NCBI RefSeq assembly: GCF_965218685.1
Contig: NZ_OZ244657.1
Location: forward strand, 3,038,001-3,102,000
Length of the DNA stretch: 64,000 nucleotides
Origin: Thalassobius sp965218685
Lineage (GTDB): Bacteria; Pseudomonadota; Alphaproteobacteria; Rhodobacterales; Rhodobacteraceae
Reading direction: 5' to 3'
Part shown: positions 40,788-48,900 of the stretch, piece after piece
How positions within the stretch are numbered: the first letter of the stretch is position 1
Layout: each line of letters begins with the position of its first letter
Made by a program: the position numbers and the translations under genes
The notes under the pieces: model-generated
The model's input: the letters and a program-made list of their open reading frames with translations, nothing else
What the model was told of the DNA's origin: nothing
Database searches by the model: none

Positions 40788-40871
40788 GGGCGACGGGCTG
40801 CAAGGTGCGGCAGCGGACTGTAACTCCGCCGAGGAGACTCATGCCTGGTTCGATTCCAGGGTCGCCCACCA
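40788..40871 (+). tRNA. Class II tRNA-Tyr (GUA)-like gene with unusual core
   Basis: The 84 bases fold as a tRNA: a perfect 7-bp acceptor stem GGGCGAC/GTCGCCC, anticodon stem GCGGA/TCCGC with loop CTGTAAC (anticodon GTA at 40820 to 40822), a 14-base variable arm with a GAG/CTC stem as expected for bacterial tRNA-Tyr, T arm CCTGG-TTCGATT-CCAGG, discriminator A and encoded CCA. The D region is odd: position 8 is G, position 14 is C and position 21 is G, where U8, A14 and A21 are nearly invariant; a G8-C14 pair might replace U8-A14. G18G19 are kept. The gene sits directly at the left end of the prophage, so its 3' end may be the attachment site. Confidence 0.72.
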
Positions 40872-40904
40872 CTTTCCCAAAAAACCCAATAAAATCAAAG
40901 GTGT

Positions 40905-40970
40905 GGTGTCCCGCAAAATATCAGAACGGCCCTAAACATATCAATAGGTTAGCAGGAAGGTGTCCCGCAA
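40905..40970 (+). repeat. Paired 12-bp direct repeats at the prophage left end
   Basis: GGTGTCCCGCAA occurs at 40905 to 40916 and again at 40959 to 40970, 54 bases apart, in the AT-rich gap of 112 bases between the tRNA and the first prophage gene. Such repeats beside a tRNA are what integrase arm-binding sites look like. The function is inferred; there is no gene in this gap. Confidence 0.6.
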
Positions 40971-40983
40971 TTTCAGGTAAAGT

Positions 40984-41448
40984 TCACCCAGCGTTCTCGA
41001 TTCCTTGATAGCCCCAGGTCACCACATCGAACAGAAACTGCGGCGACACGCGCTGTGGGTTGGGCAGATCAAGCGCAGCGGCGCAAATCTCTGAACAGAA
41101 CCAGCGCGATTCATCGTGACGGCCAAGGGCCAGTACCTGTGACAGCAAAATGCCCTTATAGTCATACTGCGCGCCAATGCGGGCGCGGACGAACTGGGCA
41201 GGCTTGGCAGGATCGATCCGCAGTTCGACCAGATCCCAGCTTTCCGGCTTCAGTAGGATACGTTTGGCGCGGACCCCGCCGTCACGGCCAGATGAAGACA
41301 GGCATTGCGCGATGTCGCCATGCAGGGCGGTGCCCGCAATCAATTCGACATGGCTATAGCGTCCACGGGTGGTCAACCGGATGGCCGCATCCTGAAGCCG
41401 TTGCCAGCGCGTTTTGCCGCGCCCTTTGTAGAAGGCAAGCGTGATCAT
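40984..41448 (-). CDS. Permuted papain-fold (YiiX/NlpC-P60-like) protein at the prophage end
   Basis: The 154-residue protein has the circularly permuted papain pattern: an early His in TTRGRYSHVELIAGTALHGD (near residue 33) and a late Cys in ESRWFCSEICAAALDLP (near 117), with a short YDYKGILLSQVL helix between. This fold is used for amide, lipid or thioester hydrolysis and appears in many phage genomes without assigned function. It overlaps the start region of the preceding Rz1-like gene's stop by four bases (ATGA), so it is co-translated with the lysis module. It may be an added cell-wall enzyme or a lysogenic-conversion gene. Confidence 0.75.
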   Translation of the reverse strand: MITLAFYKGRGKTRWQRLQDAAIRLTTRGRYSHVELIAGTALHGDIAQCLSSSGRDGGVRAKRILLKPESWDLVELRIDPAKPAQFVRARIGAQYDYKGILLSQVLALGRHDESRWFCSEICAAALDLPNPQRVSPQFLFDVVTWGYQGIENAG

Positions 41449-41753
41449 TCTACATCACCTGCCGCAGCATCGGCGCGCTGCTGATCGTACCAGTCCGCAC
41501 AGCGGATTGTGCGGGCGTTCTGGCGAGCCAAGGCTTCATCAGCCTTCAGGACCGCCACATCCAGCCTGTCACCCTGCTGAATGCCACTGCGGGATGTCCG
41601 GCGACAATCTGCAGGCAGTTCCGGCCAAACATCAGCCGCGCGAGCTTCTCCTACCGCCTGCGCGGCGGCGTCGATGCGTTCCCGATCAGTTTGACCGCAA
41701 GCGGCCAAGAAGACCAGAATCGACAACGCCATCAGGATTGATTTCCGTCTCAC
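41445..41753 (-). CDS. Outer-membrane spanin lipoprotein (Rz1-like)
   Basis: The 102-residue product starts MRRKSILMALSILVFLAACG, a lipoprotein signal peptide with lipobox LAAC. The mature part is short and soluble. It overlaps the C-terminal end of the Rz-like gene by 68 bases in another frame, the hallmark of Rz/Rz1 pairs, where Rz1 links the outer membrane to Rz for the last step of lysis. At about 84 mature residues it is longer than lambda Rz1 and is not proline-rich, so assignment rests on lipobox and gene overlap. Confidence 0.75.
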   Translation of the reverse strand: MRRKSILMALSILVFLAACGQTDRERIDAAAQAVGEARAADVWPELPADCRRTSRSGIQQGDRLDVAVLKADEALARQNARTIRCADWYDQQRADAAAGDVE

Positions 41754-42048
41754 GCTCGAACACCTCCAATTCAGCAGCGAAACGCAGGGCTTCGCCCTCT
41801 GCCACCTGCACTTTTTCCTGAAGAACCCGGTTGGCCTCTTCTGCCGCTGCCATCCGGCGACGCAGTGTTTCCAATTCGGTCTGGGCTGCAGTCAGTTCAA
41901 ACTGGCGCACAAAGCCTTCGCGGGCGGCGTTGATGGCCTGCCGTTTGTCATAGACATGCCAGCCCCACAGAAGGGCACACAGGACCACGGCCAGCCCGGC
42001 GCGGCTTGACAGCAGCCGACCACCGACGCGAAGGACAATCGCCATCAT
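41686..42048 (-). CDS. Inner-membrane spanin (Rz-like)
   Basis: The 120-residue protein has one N-terminal membrane segment (AGLAVVLCALLWGWHVYD) and then a long coiled coil (FELTAAQTELETLRRRMAAA, EEANRVLQEKVQVAEGEALR), the layout of an i-spanin. It starts in the overlap with the upstream small membrane protein (two adjacent ATGs at 42048 and 42045) and its 3' end overlaps the lipoprotein gene out of frame. Together they should disrupt the outer membrane after the endolysin has acted. Confidence 0.8.
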   Translation of the reverse strand: MMAIVLRVGGRLLSSRAGLAVVLCALLWGWHVYDKRQAINAAREGFVRQFELTAAQTELETLRRRMAAAEEANRVLQEKVQVAEGEALRFAAELEVFERETEINPDGVVDSGLLGRLRSN

Positions 42049-42302
42049 TCGCCTTCACCCCAACTGGACGCGATGTTGGTCTGGGTGCTGACCCATTCCA
42101 TGCCATGGGCCAAAGCCAGATTGGCGATGACCATGGGAAAGGCCAGCGACAGGATGGACTGAGTGCCATCCATGGGAATGCCCGAAGCTTCTTTCGCAGC
42201 CATCCACCCGAAGGCACCACACCACAGCAGGAACACGGCCCATGCCTGCTCCCGCTTGCCCGATCTGCCGCCAATCATGTAGCGGCCAAAGAATTTCAGC
42301 AT
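42045..42302 (-). CDS. Small two-span membrane protein of the lysis module
   Basis: The 85-residue protein starts MLKFFGRYMIGG at ATG 42302, just after the endolysin stop, and has two hydrophobic segments (AWAVFLLWCGAFGWMA and ILSLAFPMVIANLALAHGME) with a basic N-terminus. This is a class II holin-like shape, but no family is recognised. It overlaps the Rz-like gene by four bases. Confidence 0.65.
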   Translation of the reverse strand: MLKFFGRYMIGGRSGKREQAWAVFLLWCGAFGWMAAKEASGIPMDGTQSILSLAFPMVIANLALAHGMEWVSTQTNIASSWGEGE

Positions 42303-42303
42303 G

Positions 42304-42993
42304 TCACGCCTCGTTTGTGGTGGTTTGGACGCCCGCCGCACTCACCTGCAGGCGCTTGCCGGACAGCGGGAAGTCATTGGGCCAACGCGCGGTCAGCAGC
42401 CGCGACTTGGCGATGCGCGATACCGTCACCGCGTTCGACTGATTGCCGCCCAGACAGTGGAAATGGGTGGCGTCTTCGCCGTGATAGAAGCCCACATGAC
42501 CTTTCCAGCCGGACTTGCTGCCACGCCAGAAGGTCAGGATCGCCCCGAATTGCGGGTTACAGTGCTGACCGAACTTGCCCCAGTTGCGCGCGCCAAGCGG
42601 ATTTTCAGGGATGTCGATGCCGGGTTTCCACTGACGGAAACAGGTGGCCACGAATGCACCGCACCACGGCACGTCGCGTGGATCGATCCAACTGACCGAC
42701 TTGTCGAACCAGCCGCGCAACTGGCCAAGGTCACGGGCCTCATGCAGCCCCCGGACACGCGCTGCTTCTGCCATCCAAGGCAGATCGGCGGGCTTGCCAC
42801 CCTTTTGGACCTGTGACCCCATCAGGGCTTCATAGGTCAGTGGCCCAATATAGGGGCGCGGGCGCAAGCCCACGCTGCGCTTGAACGCAACAACAGCGGC
42901 ATCGGTTTTGGGGCCACGCACCCCATCAATCGGACCCGGATCAAAGCCAAGGTCTTGCAGCCGTTTCTGGACGGCGAACCAATCAATCGTCAT
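42304..42993 (-). CDS. Endolysin, TIGR02594-type with peptidoglycan-binding domain
   Basis: The 229-residue protein has an N-terminal peptidoglycan-binding domain (LQDLGFDPGPIDGVRGPKTD, about residues 8 to 60) and a C-terminal CHAP/NlpC-like amidase domain of the TIGR02594 group (VPWCGAFVATCFRQW with the likely catalytic Cys, and GHVGFYHGEDATHFHCLGGN with the His). It should cut the cell wall in lysis. The ATG at 42993 follows GGGGA; an ATG at 43005 is in frame but lies inside the T-tract of a terminator hairpin. That hairpin separates this gene from the membrane-protein gene upstream. Confidence 0.85.
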   Translation of the reverse strand: MTIDWFAVQKRLQDLGFDPGPIDGVRGPKTDAAVVAFKRSVGLRPRPYIGPLTYEALMGSQVQKGGKPADLPWMAEAARVRGLHEARDLGQLRGWFDKSVSWIDPRDVPWCGAFVATCFRQWKPGIDIPENPLGARNWGKFGQHCNPQFGAILTFWRGSKSGWKGHVGFYHGEDATHFHCLGGNQSNAVTVSRIAKSRLLTARWPNDFPLSGKRLQVSAAGVQTTTNEA

Positions 42994-43006
42994 GGCAATC
43001 CCCATG

Positions 43007-43031
43007 AAAAAAGCCCGCACGGGTGGCGGGC
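43007..43031 (-). terminator. Intrinsic terminator just ahead of the endolysin gene
   Basis: On the minus strand GCCCGC-CACCCGT-GCGGGC is followed by six T residues, ending 14 bases before the endolysin ATG at 42993. It is a textbook intrinsic terminator placed inside an otherwise continuous late operon. Confidence 0.8.
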
Positions 43032-43057
43032 CGGTTAAGGTCAGGTGTTCGGGTTGA

Positions 43058-43348
43058 TCAGTGATTTGGCGGCGGCGAATAGAGCCATGCCAGACGGGTG
43101 GCGACAGCCCCAAGGGTCAGGGCCAACACCATGCGCGCTGCCAGTTCCGCATAGGGCACCAGCCATTGCAGATCTGCGAAGTTGTGAACCAGCATGGAGG
43201 CCAGAACGGCCATGGCCAAAAGACTGTAGCCCGTGGCGATGGACCGCTTGAACGGCTCACGCCCGCCCGAATTCTGATGCGCCAGCCACCAACAGATGAT
43301 GACCAGCACCGATGACACGATGTTGTCAGCAACCAAAAGGAAGTTCAT
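43058..43348 (-). CDS. Small three-span membrane protein, holin candidate
   Basis: The 96-residue protein has three hydrophobic stretches (NFLLVADNIVSSVLVIICWW, GYSLLAMAVLASMLVHNFA, ARMVLALTLGAVATRLAWLY), the size and topology of a class I holin. It overlaps the preceding holin-like gene by four bases and is followed by an intrinsic terminator, then the endolysin. No named family is recognised. Confidence 0.68.
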   Translation of the reverse strand: MNFLLVADNIVSSVLVIICWWLAHQNSGGREPFKRSIATGYSLLAMAVLASMLVHNFADLQWLVPYAELAARMVLALTLGAVATRLAWLYSPPPNH

Positions 43349-43674
43349 TTCTTCACCATCAGTCTGTCTTGCATGGCCTTCACGGCCAATTCACCGCCAG
43401 ACCCCATCAGGAAGCCTGCGGCCAGATAGGACAACAGCCCCGCGCCCGTCATCGCGTCGATGACATGGGCCAGCACACCGCCCAGAAAGATCGCGGACAG
43501 CGCACCACTGATGCCCTGCACCACGCGGCGCTTCCATTGTTCTTCCGGGGCCAGCACCGCGCGGAAGAACGCCCCACCGATGCCAGAGAAGGCCAGCAAG
43601 GCCATTTGCTCTTTCATGTTGGCAAACAGCGCCGCCAAACTTGTCTGATCTTCCATTGTCCCGCTCATCTCCAT
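43345..43674 (-). CDS. LydA-like phage holin
   Basis: The 109-residue protein has a hydrophilic N-terminus, then ALLAFSGIGGAFFRAVLA, GISGALSAIFLGGVLAHVI and GLLSYLAAGFLMGSGGELAV spans. The pattern resembles the LydA/Phage_holin_3 group. It is first in the row of small membrane proteins before the endolysin. Which of these is the pore former and which is the antiholin cannot be told from sequence. Confidence 0.7.
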   Translation of the reverse strand: MEMSGTMEDQTSLAALFANMKEQMALLAFSGIGGAFFRAVLAPEEQWKRRVVQGISGALSAIFLGGVLAHVIDAMTGAGLLSYLAAGFLMGSGGELAVKAMQDRLMVKK

Positions 43675-43767
43675 TCAGTGGGTGGTTCGCTTCACCGCCG
43701 GGGTATTTTGTTATGTGACCGCCCGGCCCGGTTTTGGCTCAGCCCAAAAGAGCGTATTGCCTGCGCG

Positions 43768-44358
43768 TCAGGACGCGGCCTGCCACTCGGCAATGGCGGT
43801 CTGCACCTGCGCGCCAAGTGCCGTGAACACCGCGTCCAGCGCGGCAGAAACATCCGCAACAGGCACAGTGTCATCGGTTGCCTGAGTGATCGACGCGCGC
43901 GCTTTGGCCCGCAGCTTGGACGCCAAACCGATCAGCATGGCGAACCCATCGGCCTTGGCCACGATGGTTGCAGCCAGCGTGGCAACCTCTTCGCCGCGCC
44001 CTTCGGCTTCCAGCGCCAACATGGCTTGCTGGCCGGGCGTTGCTGCATCAGCAAGCACGGCCCGCGCAGCCTCTTCCTTGGTCTTCCATGTGTCGCGCTC
44101 TTCAATCGTCGCGTCGCCTGTCAGGTGACGCATGAAGGCTGCATGTTCCTGATCGACCCGTTGAAGCGCCGTGGTGCGTAGCTGGGCATGGGTTGGCACC
44201 GGATCGGCCAGACCGGCCATAGCCTCATTGAACAAAGCGATTGCATCGGCCTCTGACGATGCACCAGACACCGTCATTTCGAACGGGGCGCTGTCTTCCT
44301 TGGTCTCAGAGACGGTCCATTGACCGGCGAATTCGGTGGGTTTGGCTGTGATTGTCAT
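43768..44358 (-). CDS. Phage protein of unknown function after the tail fibre
   Basis: The 196-residue protein starts at ATG 44358, with AAGGA eight bases upstream, ten bases after the tail-fibre stop. It begins MTITAKPTEFAGQWTVSETK and is mostly helical, rich in Ala and Glu, with no signal or membrane segment. I do not recognise the family. Its place between the tail fibre and the holins suggests a fibre accessory protein or a protein made with the tail tip. Confidence 0.7.
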   Translation of the reverse strand: MTITAKPTEFAGQWTVSETKEDSAPFEMTVSGASSEADAIALFNEAMAGLADPVPTHAQLRTTALQRVDQEHAAFMRHLTGDATIEERDTWKTKEEAARAVLADAATPGQQAMLALEAEGRGEEVATLAATIVAKADGFAMLIGLASKLRAKARASITQATDDTVPVADVSAALDAVFTALGAQVQTAIAEWQAAS

Positions 44359-44368
44359 GGGGCTATCC

Positions 44369-45544
44369 TTAGAGGAAAGTGGCGTTGAAGGTTTTTGTGC
44401 TGCCAGACCGGTTTTCGATCTTGATGGCATTGGCAACCGCTGCCACCAGAACGCGGCCAGCGGTTCCAGACGTTCCAGTCGGGTCAACCGTGTGGGTCAC
44501 ATCGACATCCAAGCCTGTGGTGGTGAACCCGCCCGACATTTCCGCGACAAGCGAATTGCCGACATCGAAATAGATGAAAGCAGATGTCCGTTGTTGCGGA
44601 TAATCCGATGCGCCACCATCTGTCAGCAGTAAGAACCCGCCCTTACGGGGCGGGGTGATGGTGGCAACGCCGTCATTGGCAACAGCAATCATCCCGCCAC
44701 CGATGGCGCTGCCGTTCAGGCGCAGTTCGGGAAGCTGGCCGATCAGATCACTGCTCAACACAGATGACCAACCCGACCATCCCCCTGCGCTGTCGTTCAT
44801 ATAGCGATGATAGATCGGGCCGGAATGGCTGAACGCAATCTGGATGTGCCGCCCGGCGCTCTCGATCCCTCCCAAACGGCACAAATGCAGGGCAAGGCCG
44901 GTTGAAGAGGGCGCACCGACAGTATCCGACAAGTAGCGCCAGAAGCCGCTTTTGCGCAGCGCGTCCAGACTGTTGGTGCCCGTCGCGTTTTCCACCGTCA
45001 AGGCGGTTCCATCATCCAGCAGCAGGTTCGCGGCCCCGGCCTTCAGAACCTTGGCCGCAGCGTCCGCCCCGTTCGTTTGCACCCCGGTGCCGGAAATCCC
45101 ACTGGACGCGAACGTCAGAACATCATTGCCGCCTGCAACGAGCGCGCCTTTGTTGGACGATACCCGGCGGACGCCCGTATCTGTGTCAGATTCAAACCGA
45201 ACCCCCGGCACAGCGGCACTGCCATCCGGAAACTTTCCTTCGCCCACGCCGTCAATCATTCCTTGGAAATCAGCGCTGATCCCCTGAAACGCGGTGGCCA
45301 GATCACCGGCCAGCGACATGGTCGGGAAACATTCGTATTGCTGCCCGGACGCGCTGGACCCCAGATAGGGCTTGGTCAACGTCAGAGTGTCGTTATCGAC
45401 CACATCCGCGATGCCAATGGTGCGCCCGTCCGGGCCAATGAACATCCAGCCCGCCTGCAAGGCCCCGAACCATGCGGTTCCGCTGCCCTGCACCGTGGTG
45501 GACCCATTTGTGACTGTGACCGTCCCGGTCGAATAAAGTGCCAT
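44369..45544 (-). CDS. Tail fibre protein
   Basis: The 391-residue protein begins MALYSTGTVTVTNGSTTVQG, a bead-like N-terminal motif (SGTAWFGALQAGWMFIGPDG) common in tail fibres and spikes of phages with lambda-like tails. The middle is Ser, Thr, Gly and Ala rich, and the C-terminal part (YHRYMNDSAGGWSGWSSVLS, IKIENRSGSTKTFNATFL) looks like a receptor-binding beta-structured tip. It is preceded by a fibre-assembly-like gene and J. Confidence 0.78.
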   Translation of the reverse strand: MALYSTGTVTVTNGSTTVQGSGTAWFGALQAGWMFIGPDGRTIGIADVVDNDTLTLTKPYLGSSASGQQYECFPTMSLAGDLATAFQGISADFQGMIDGVGEGKFPDGSAAVPGVRFESDTDTGVRRVSSNKGALVAGGNDVLTFASSGISGTGVQTNGADAAAKVLKAGAANLLLDDGTALTVENATGTNSLDALRKSGFWRYLSDTVGAPSSTGLALHLCRLGGIESAGRHIQIAFSHSGPIYHRYMNDSAGGWSGWSSVLSSDLIGQLPELRLNGSAIGGGMIAVANDGVATITPPRKGGFLLLTDGGASDYPQQRTSAFIYFDVGNSLVAEMSGGFTTTGLDVDVTHTVDPTGTSGTAGRVLVAAVANAIKIENRSGSTKTFNATFL

Positions 45545-45558
45545 TCTTTGTCCTCTCT

Positions 45559-45939
45559 TCAGGTTTCTTCAGGCCGAACCGGCCAGTTGATGTTGGATGG
45601 AAAGCCGGGTTGCGACGGCAGATCGCGCAAGGCTTGGCGATAGGCTGCCCATGCGGCAGTGTTGACCGGTGCGTCTGGAGCCTGCGTCCAGTCACAAGCG
45701 GAAAGAAGTTGATCGCGCGTAAGGCGGGCGCTGCGGGCCTGTTCCTCTGCATCGTTGTCCAGATCGACAGGAACAATTTTCCCATCAAGAAGGGCACATG
45801 GGACCGACATGACCAATTCGGCCTGTGCTTCAGACAGCCCATGGCATGCCTGCCCCTCTGCGCATTGCTGTTGCGCTTGCACAGCCGATCCAGACACGAC
45901 CTTATCGACCGTGCCGTCACCGTTCACGATTGCGAACAT
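45559..45939 (-). CDS. Tail fibre assembly-like protein
   Basis: The 126-residue protein ends with RDQLLSACDWTQAPDAPVNT and AAWAAYRQALRDLPSQPGFP, the typical DWTQ..D.......W..YRQ.LRD.P sequence of phage tail fibre assembly and tail-tip accessory proteins. It lies between J and the fibre gene. A chaperone role for the fibre is known in related families and inferred here. Confidence 0.75.
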   Translation of the reverse strand: MFAIVNGDGTVDKVVSGSAVQAQQQCAEGQACHGLSEAQAELVMSVPCALLDGKIVPVDLDNDAEEQARSARLTRDQLLSACDWTQAPDAPVNTAAWAAYRQALRDLPSQPGFPSNINWPVRPEET

Positions 45940-45943
45940 CGTC

Positions 45944-48900
45944 CTACCTTTTGAACTGGGTTGCGCTGACGTAGAGGCGGAAGAAGCGACAATTCGCGTC
46001 GTAACCGCCAGTTAGGGAAGGATCGATCTTCGACGCCGTGACCTTGTAAATGGTCTGACCCGACCCCGTGTTGAAATCGACTGTGCTGAATGTTGCCAAG
46101 GTTTGGCGACCGCCGATGCTGCTACCAGCAGCATAGTATCGAATTTGCTGCCATGTGTTTCCGCCATCGGTGCTTCGATGCACTTGAAGTGCGGGGACAG
46201 CATTGCCCCAAGCGTCGAAATTGCATGAAAAATGAATATCGGTTGAATACCCACTAATCCGTTCCAATGTGACTGAAATCAAATCGACCTGCGCTGTGGA
46301 CGTAACGTCGATAAGGTTTGGCCAAGGGTTGCTAAACGCGCGAACCGTGCCAGTGACAGCATTGCCTGCGATTTCCAACGTGCCAATTGAGGCGCGCCGG
46401 ATGGTTGCGTCCTGCATATAGACCCCGGCGGGCACCAGAACGCCATCGACATTGGTGTCGGACGTATAGACCACGAAAGGCGAGACCGGATTGTCACCCG
46501 GCCCGACGATGGCGAACTTGTCAGCCAGAAACGCCGCCTCAGAGACCGCCGCGCCCGCATCATCCAGTTGCGACCGCAGCACCAGCCCGGAAATGTGCCC
46601 GTTGTTGTCCAACTGGATGGTGTGTTCCAACTCCATCCCATTGATGGACTGCGAATGCTGATTGATGGTTGCGGTGTGCCCACCCACCGTGGTCGAAAGC
46701 GATGTGATCTGCCCTGCCTGTGAAGTGATGTCACCTTCCGCATCGGTCACGCGCGTGGTCAGGCCGCTGATCGCCGTGGCATTGCCGGTGATGTCACCTT
46801 CCGCATCGGTCAACTGCGATGACAGGTTGGTCAACTGCTGCGCTTGGGACGTGATGTCGCCTTCCGCATCGGTGACGCGGGCATCCAGTTGGGTCAGCGC
46901 TGTGGCATTGCCGCTGATGTCGCCTTCAGCTGTTCCGATCCGGGCATCCAGTTGGGTCAAGTCCTGACCATGCGAAGACAGAACGCCCTCTGCATCCGTC
47001 ACCCGCGTGGAAAGCCCGGAAATGGCCGTCGCATTGCCGGACACATCGGTTTCCGCGTCCGTGACCCGCGATGACAAGTCGGTCAATTGCTGCGATTGCG
47101 CTGTCAGATCGCCTTCGGCATCCGTGACCCGTGTTGTCAGGCCACTGATGGCGAATGCGTTGGCCGCAGCATCATCCGTCGCCCCCTCAACATCCAACTG
47201 GACCTGATGCAGCGCACGGGCATTCGCTGACCCACTGTCAGCCTCGACCCGGTTCAATTCCGTGATGGCCGCTTCGCTGTTCCCGGCGCGCGCTTCCAAA
47301 GCGGTGATACTTGTGGCAAGCGCCCCATCCGCATCGGCCCGCGCGGTGCGCTCGATCCCGATCAGGGCCGAGTTGCCGTCAATCACTGCGCCCAAGGATT
47401 GGTTCAGTTCCGCGATGGCTTCGCGGTCTTCATCCACCAAGGCGCGCATGTCTTGGGTCGCGTAGGCCAAATCTTCGCGCAGGGCATCACGGTTGCGATA
47501 GATGTCCAGCAGCGCCTCAAGATTGGCCGCATCCGCCGCCGCAACGCTATCGGTCAGATAGCGCACATCCGCCACAGTCTGGGTGATGGCCGGACCGTCC
47601 AGCGTGGTCAGTTGCACCTCTGCCGTGGACAGGCGGGTTTCCACATCAGTGAATTCCGTATTGTCCACCTTCAGGGTGATCGCCTGTTCCAGCCCATCAA
47701 TATCGACCTCAGCAGTTGATAGGCGCGCGTCCAGTCCCTGCACCACGGTGGTGTCAGCCTTCAGCGTGATCGATCCTTCCAGCGCATTGATGTCGGCTTC
47801 CGCCGTGGACACCCGCAGGTTGAGGTTCTCAAAGGCGGTGAAATCGACCTCATTCAGTTGTGCCGCTGCCAGCATGCCTTCAACATCGGAATAGGTCGCG
47901 CGCAGGGTTATGGCTGCGGCCTGCGCATCCACCTTGATTTCCGCTTCCGAGACGCGCGCACCCAGATCATCGCGCACCGATTCCACTGCCGAAATCCGCA
48001 CCAGACCATCGTCAGGGTCCACATAGACACCCGCATCACGGATCAGGCTATCGGTCTGGGACTGATGCAACAGCGCCCAAAGGACATGATCGCTGATCTG
48101 CGCCAACGCCGTGTCCAGACTGCGCTGACCCACTTCGACCAGTTCAAGATCATAGTCGATAGCGGTGATTTCGGCTTCGATTTCCGGGATAGCCTGCCGG
48201 ATCGGGTCCACCACGGTCGCATCGAAGGTGTTGATCGACCCATCCACCAATGCCGGGAAGCTGGCCACAATCGGATCAATCACATCCGTCTGAAAATCAC
48301 CCAGCAAGCTGTTGGTGATGCCGGTCGCGTCTTCAGCAATGGCGGTCCAGACTTCCGGGGCAAGGCCGTCCGGCCCAACGGGGTCTGGCAGCACTGCAAT
48401 CCAGTCGCTGTAATCGCCCGCCAAACCGGCCCAATTGCGTTCGCGCACCTTGTAGCGCGAATATGGATCACCGGGCGGCACAACGCGCACAAGGTTTGGC
48501 GCTGTGACATCTGCGATATGAACCAGCGCCGGGTCGGCGGACGTGGCCGCGTAAATCTCAAAGAACCGGAAATCCGGCGCGGCGCTGGCTGGTCCCGCCA
48601 ACAGCACGGCACCGGGGCGCGGCGTTCCAACCCATGCATCCGGCGCGGGCGGATGCGGGTGAACGTCATCGACCTGAAGGGTGGCGACAGAGAATGGGGA
48701 CTTCTCTCCCAGAATGCTGACAGCGCGGACGCGGACGCGATATTCGCCAAGCGCATCGCTACGCGGGATAATCTCAAAACTGGCTTCCGCCGTCTCTCCT
48801 ACCTTTCGCCATGGCGCATCCGGCTCTTTGATATGAACGATATAATTGGTCACCAACGGGCTTAGCGACGATGACCAGCTTGCCAAAATGCGCAGCTTGG

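Noticed and set aside
46690..47140. Antisense open frames in the J repeat region suggesting a plus-strand gene
   Set aside because: Repetitive coding sequence produces parallel open frames on the other strand; J is continuous and full length here.
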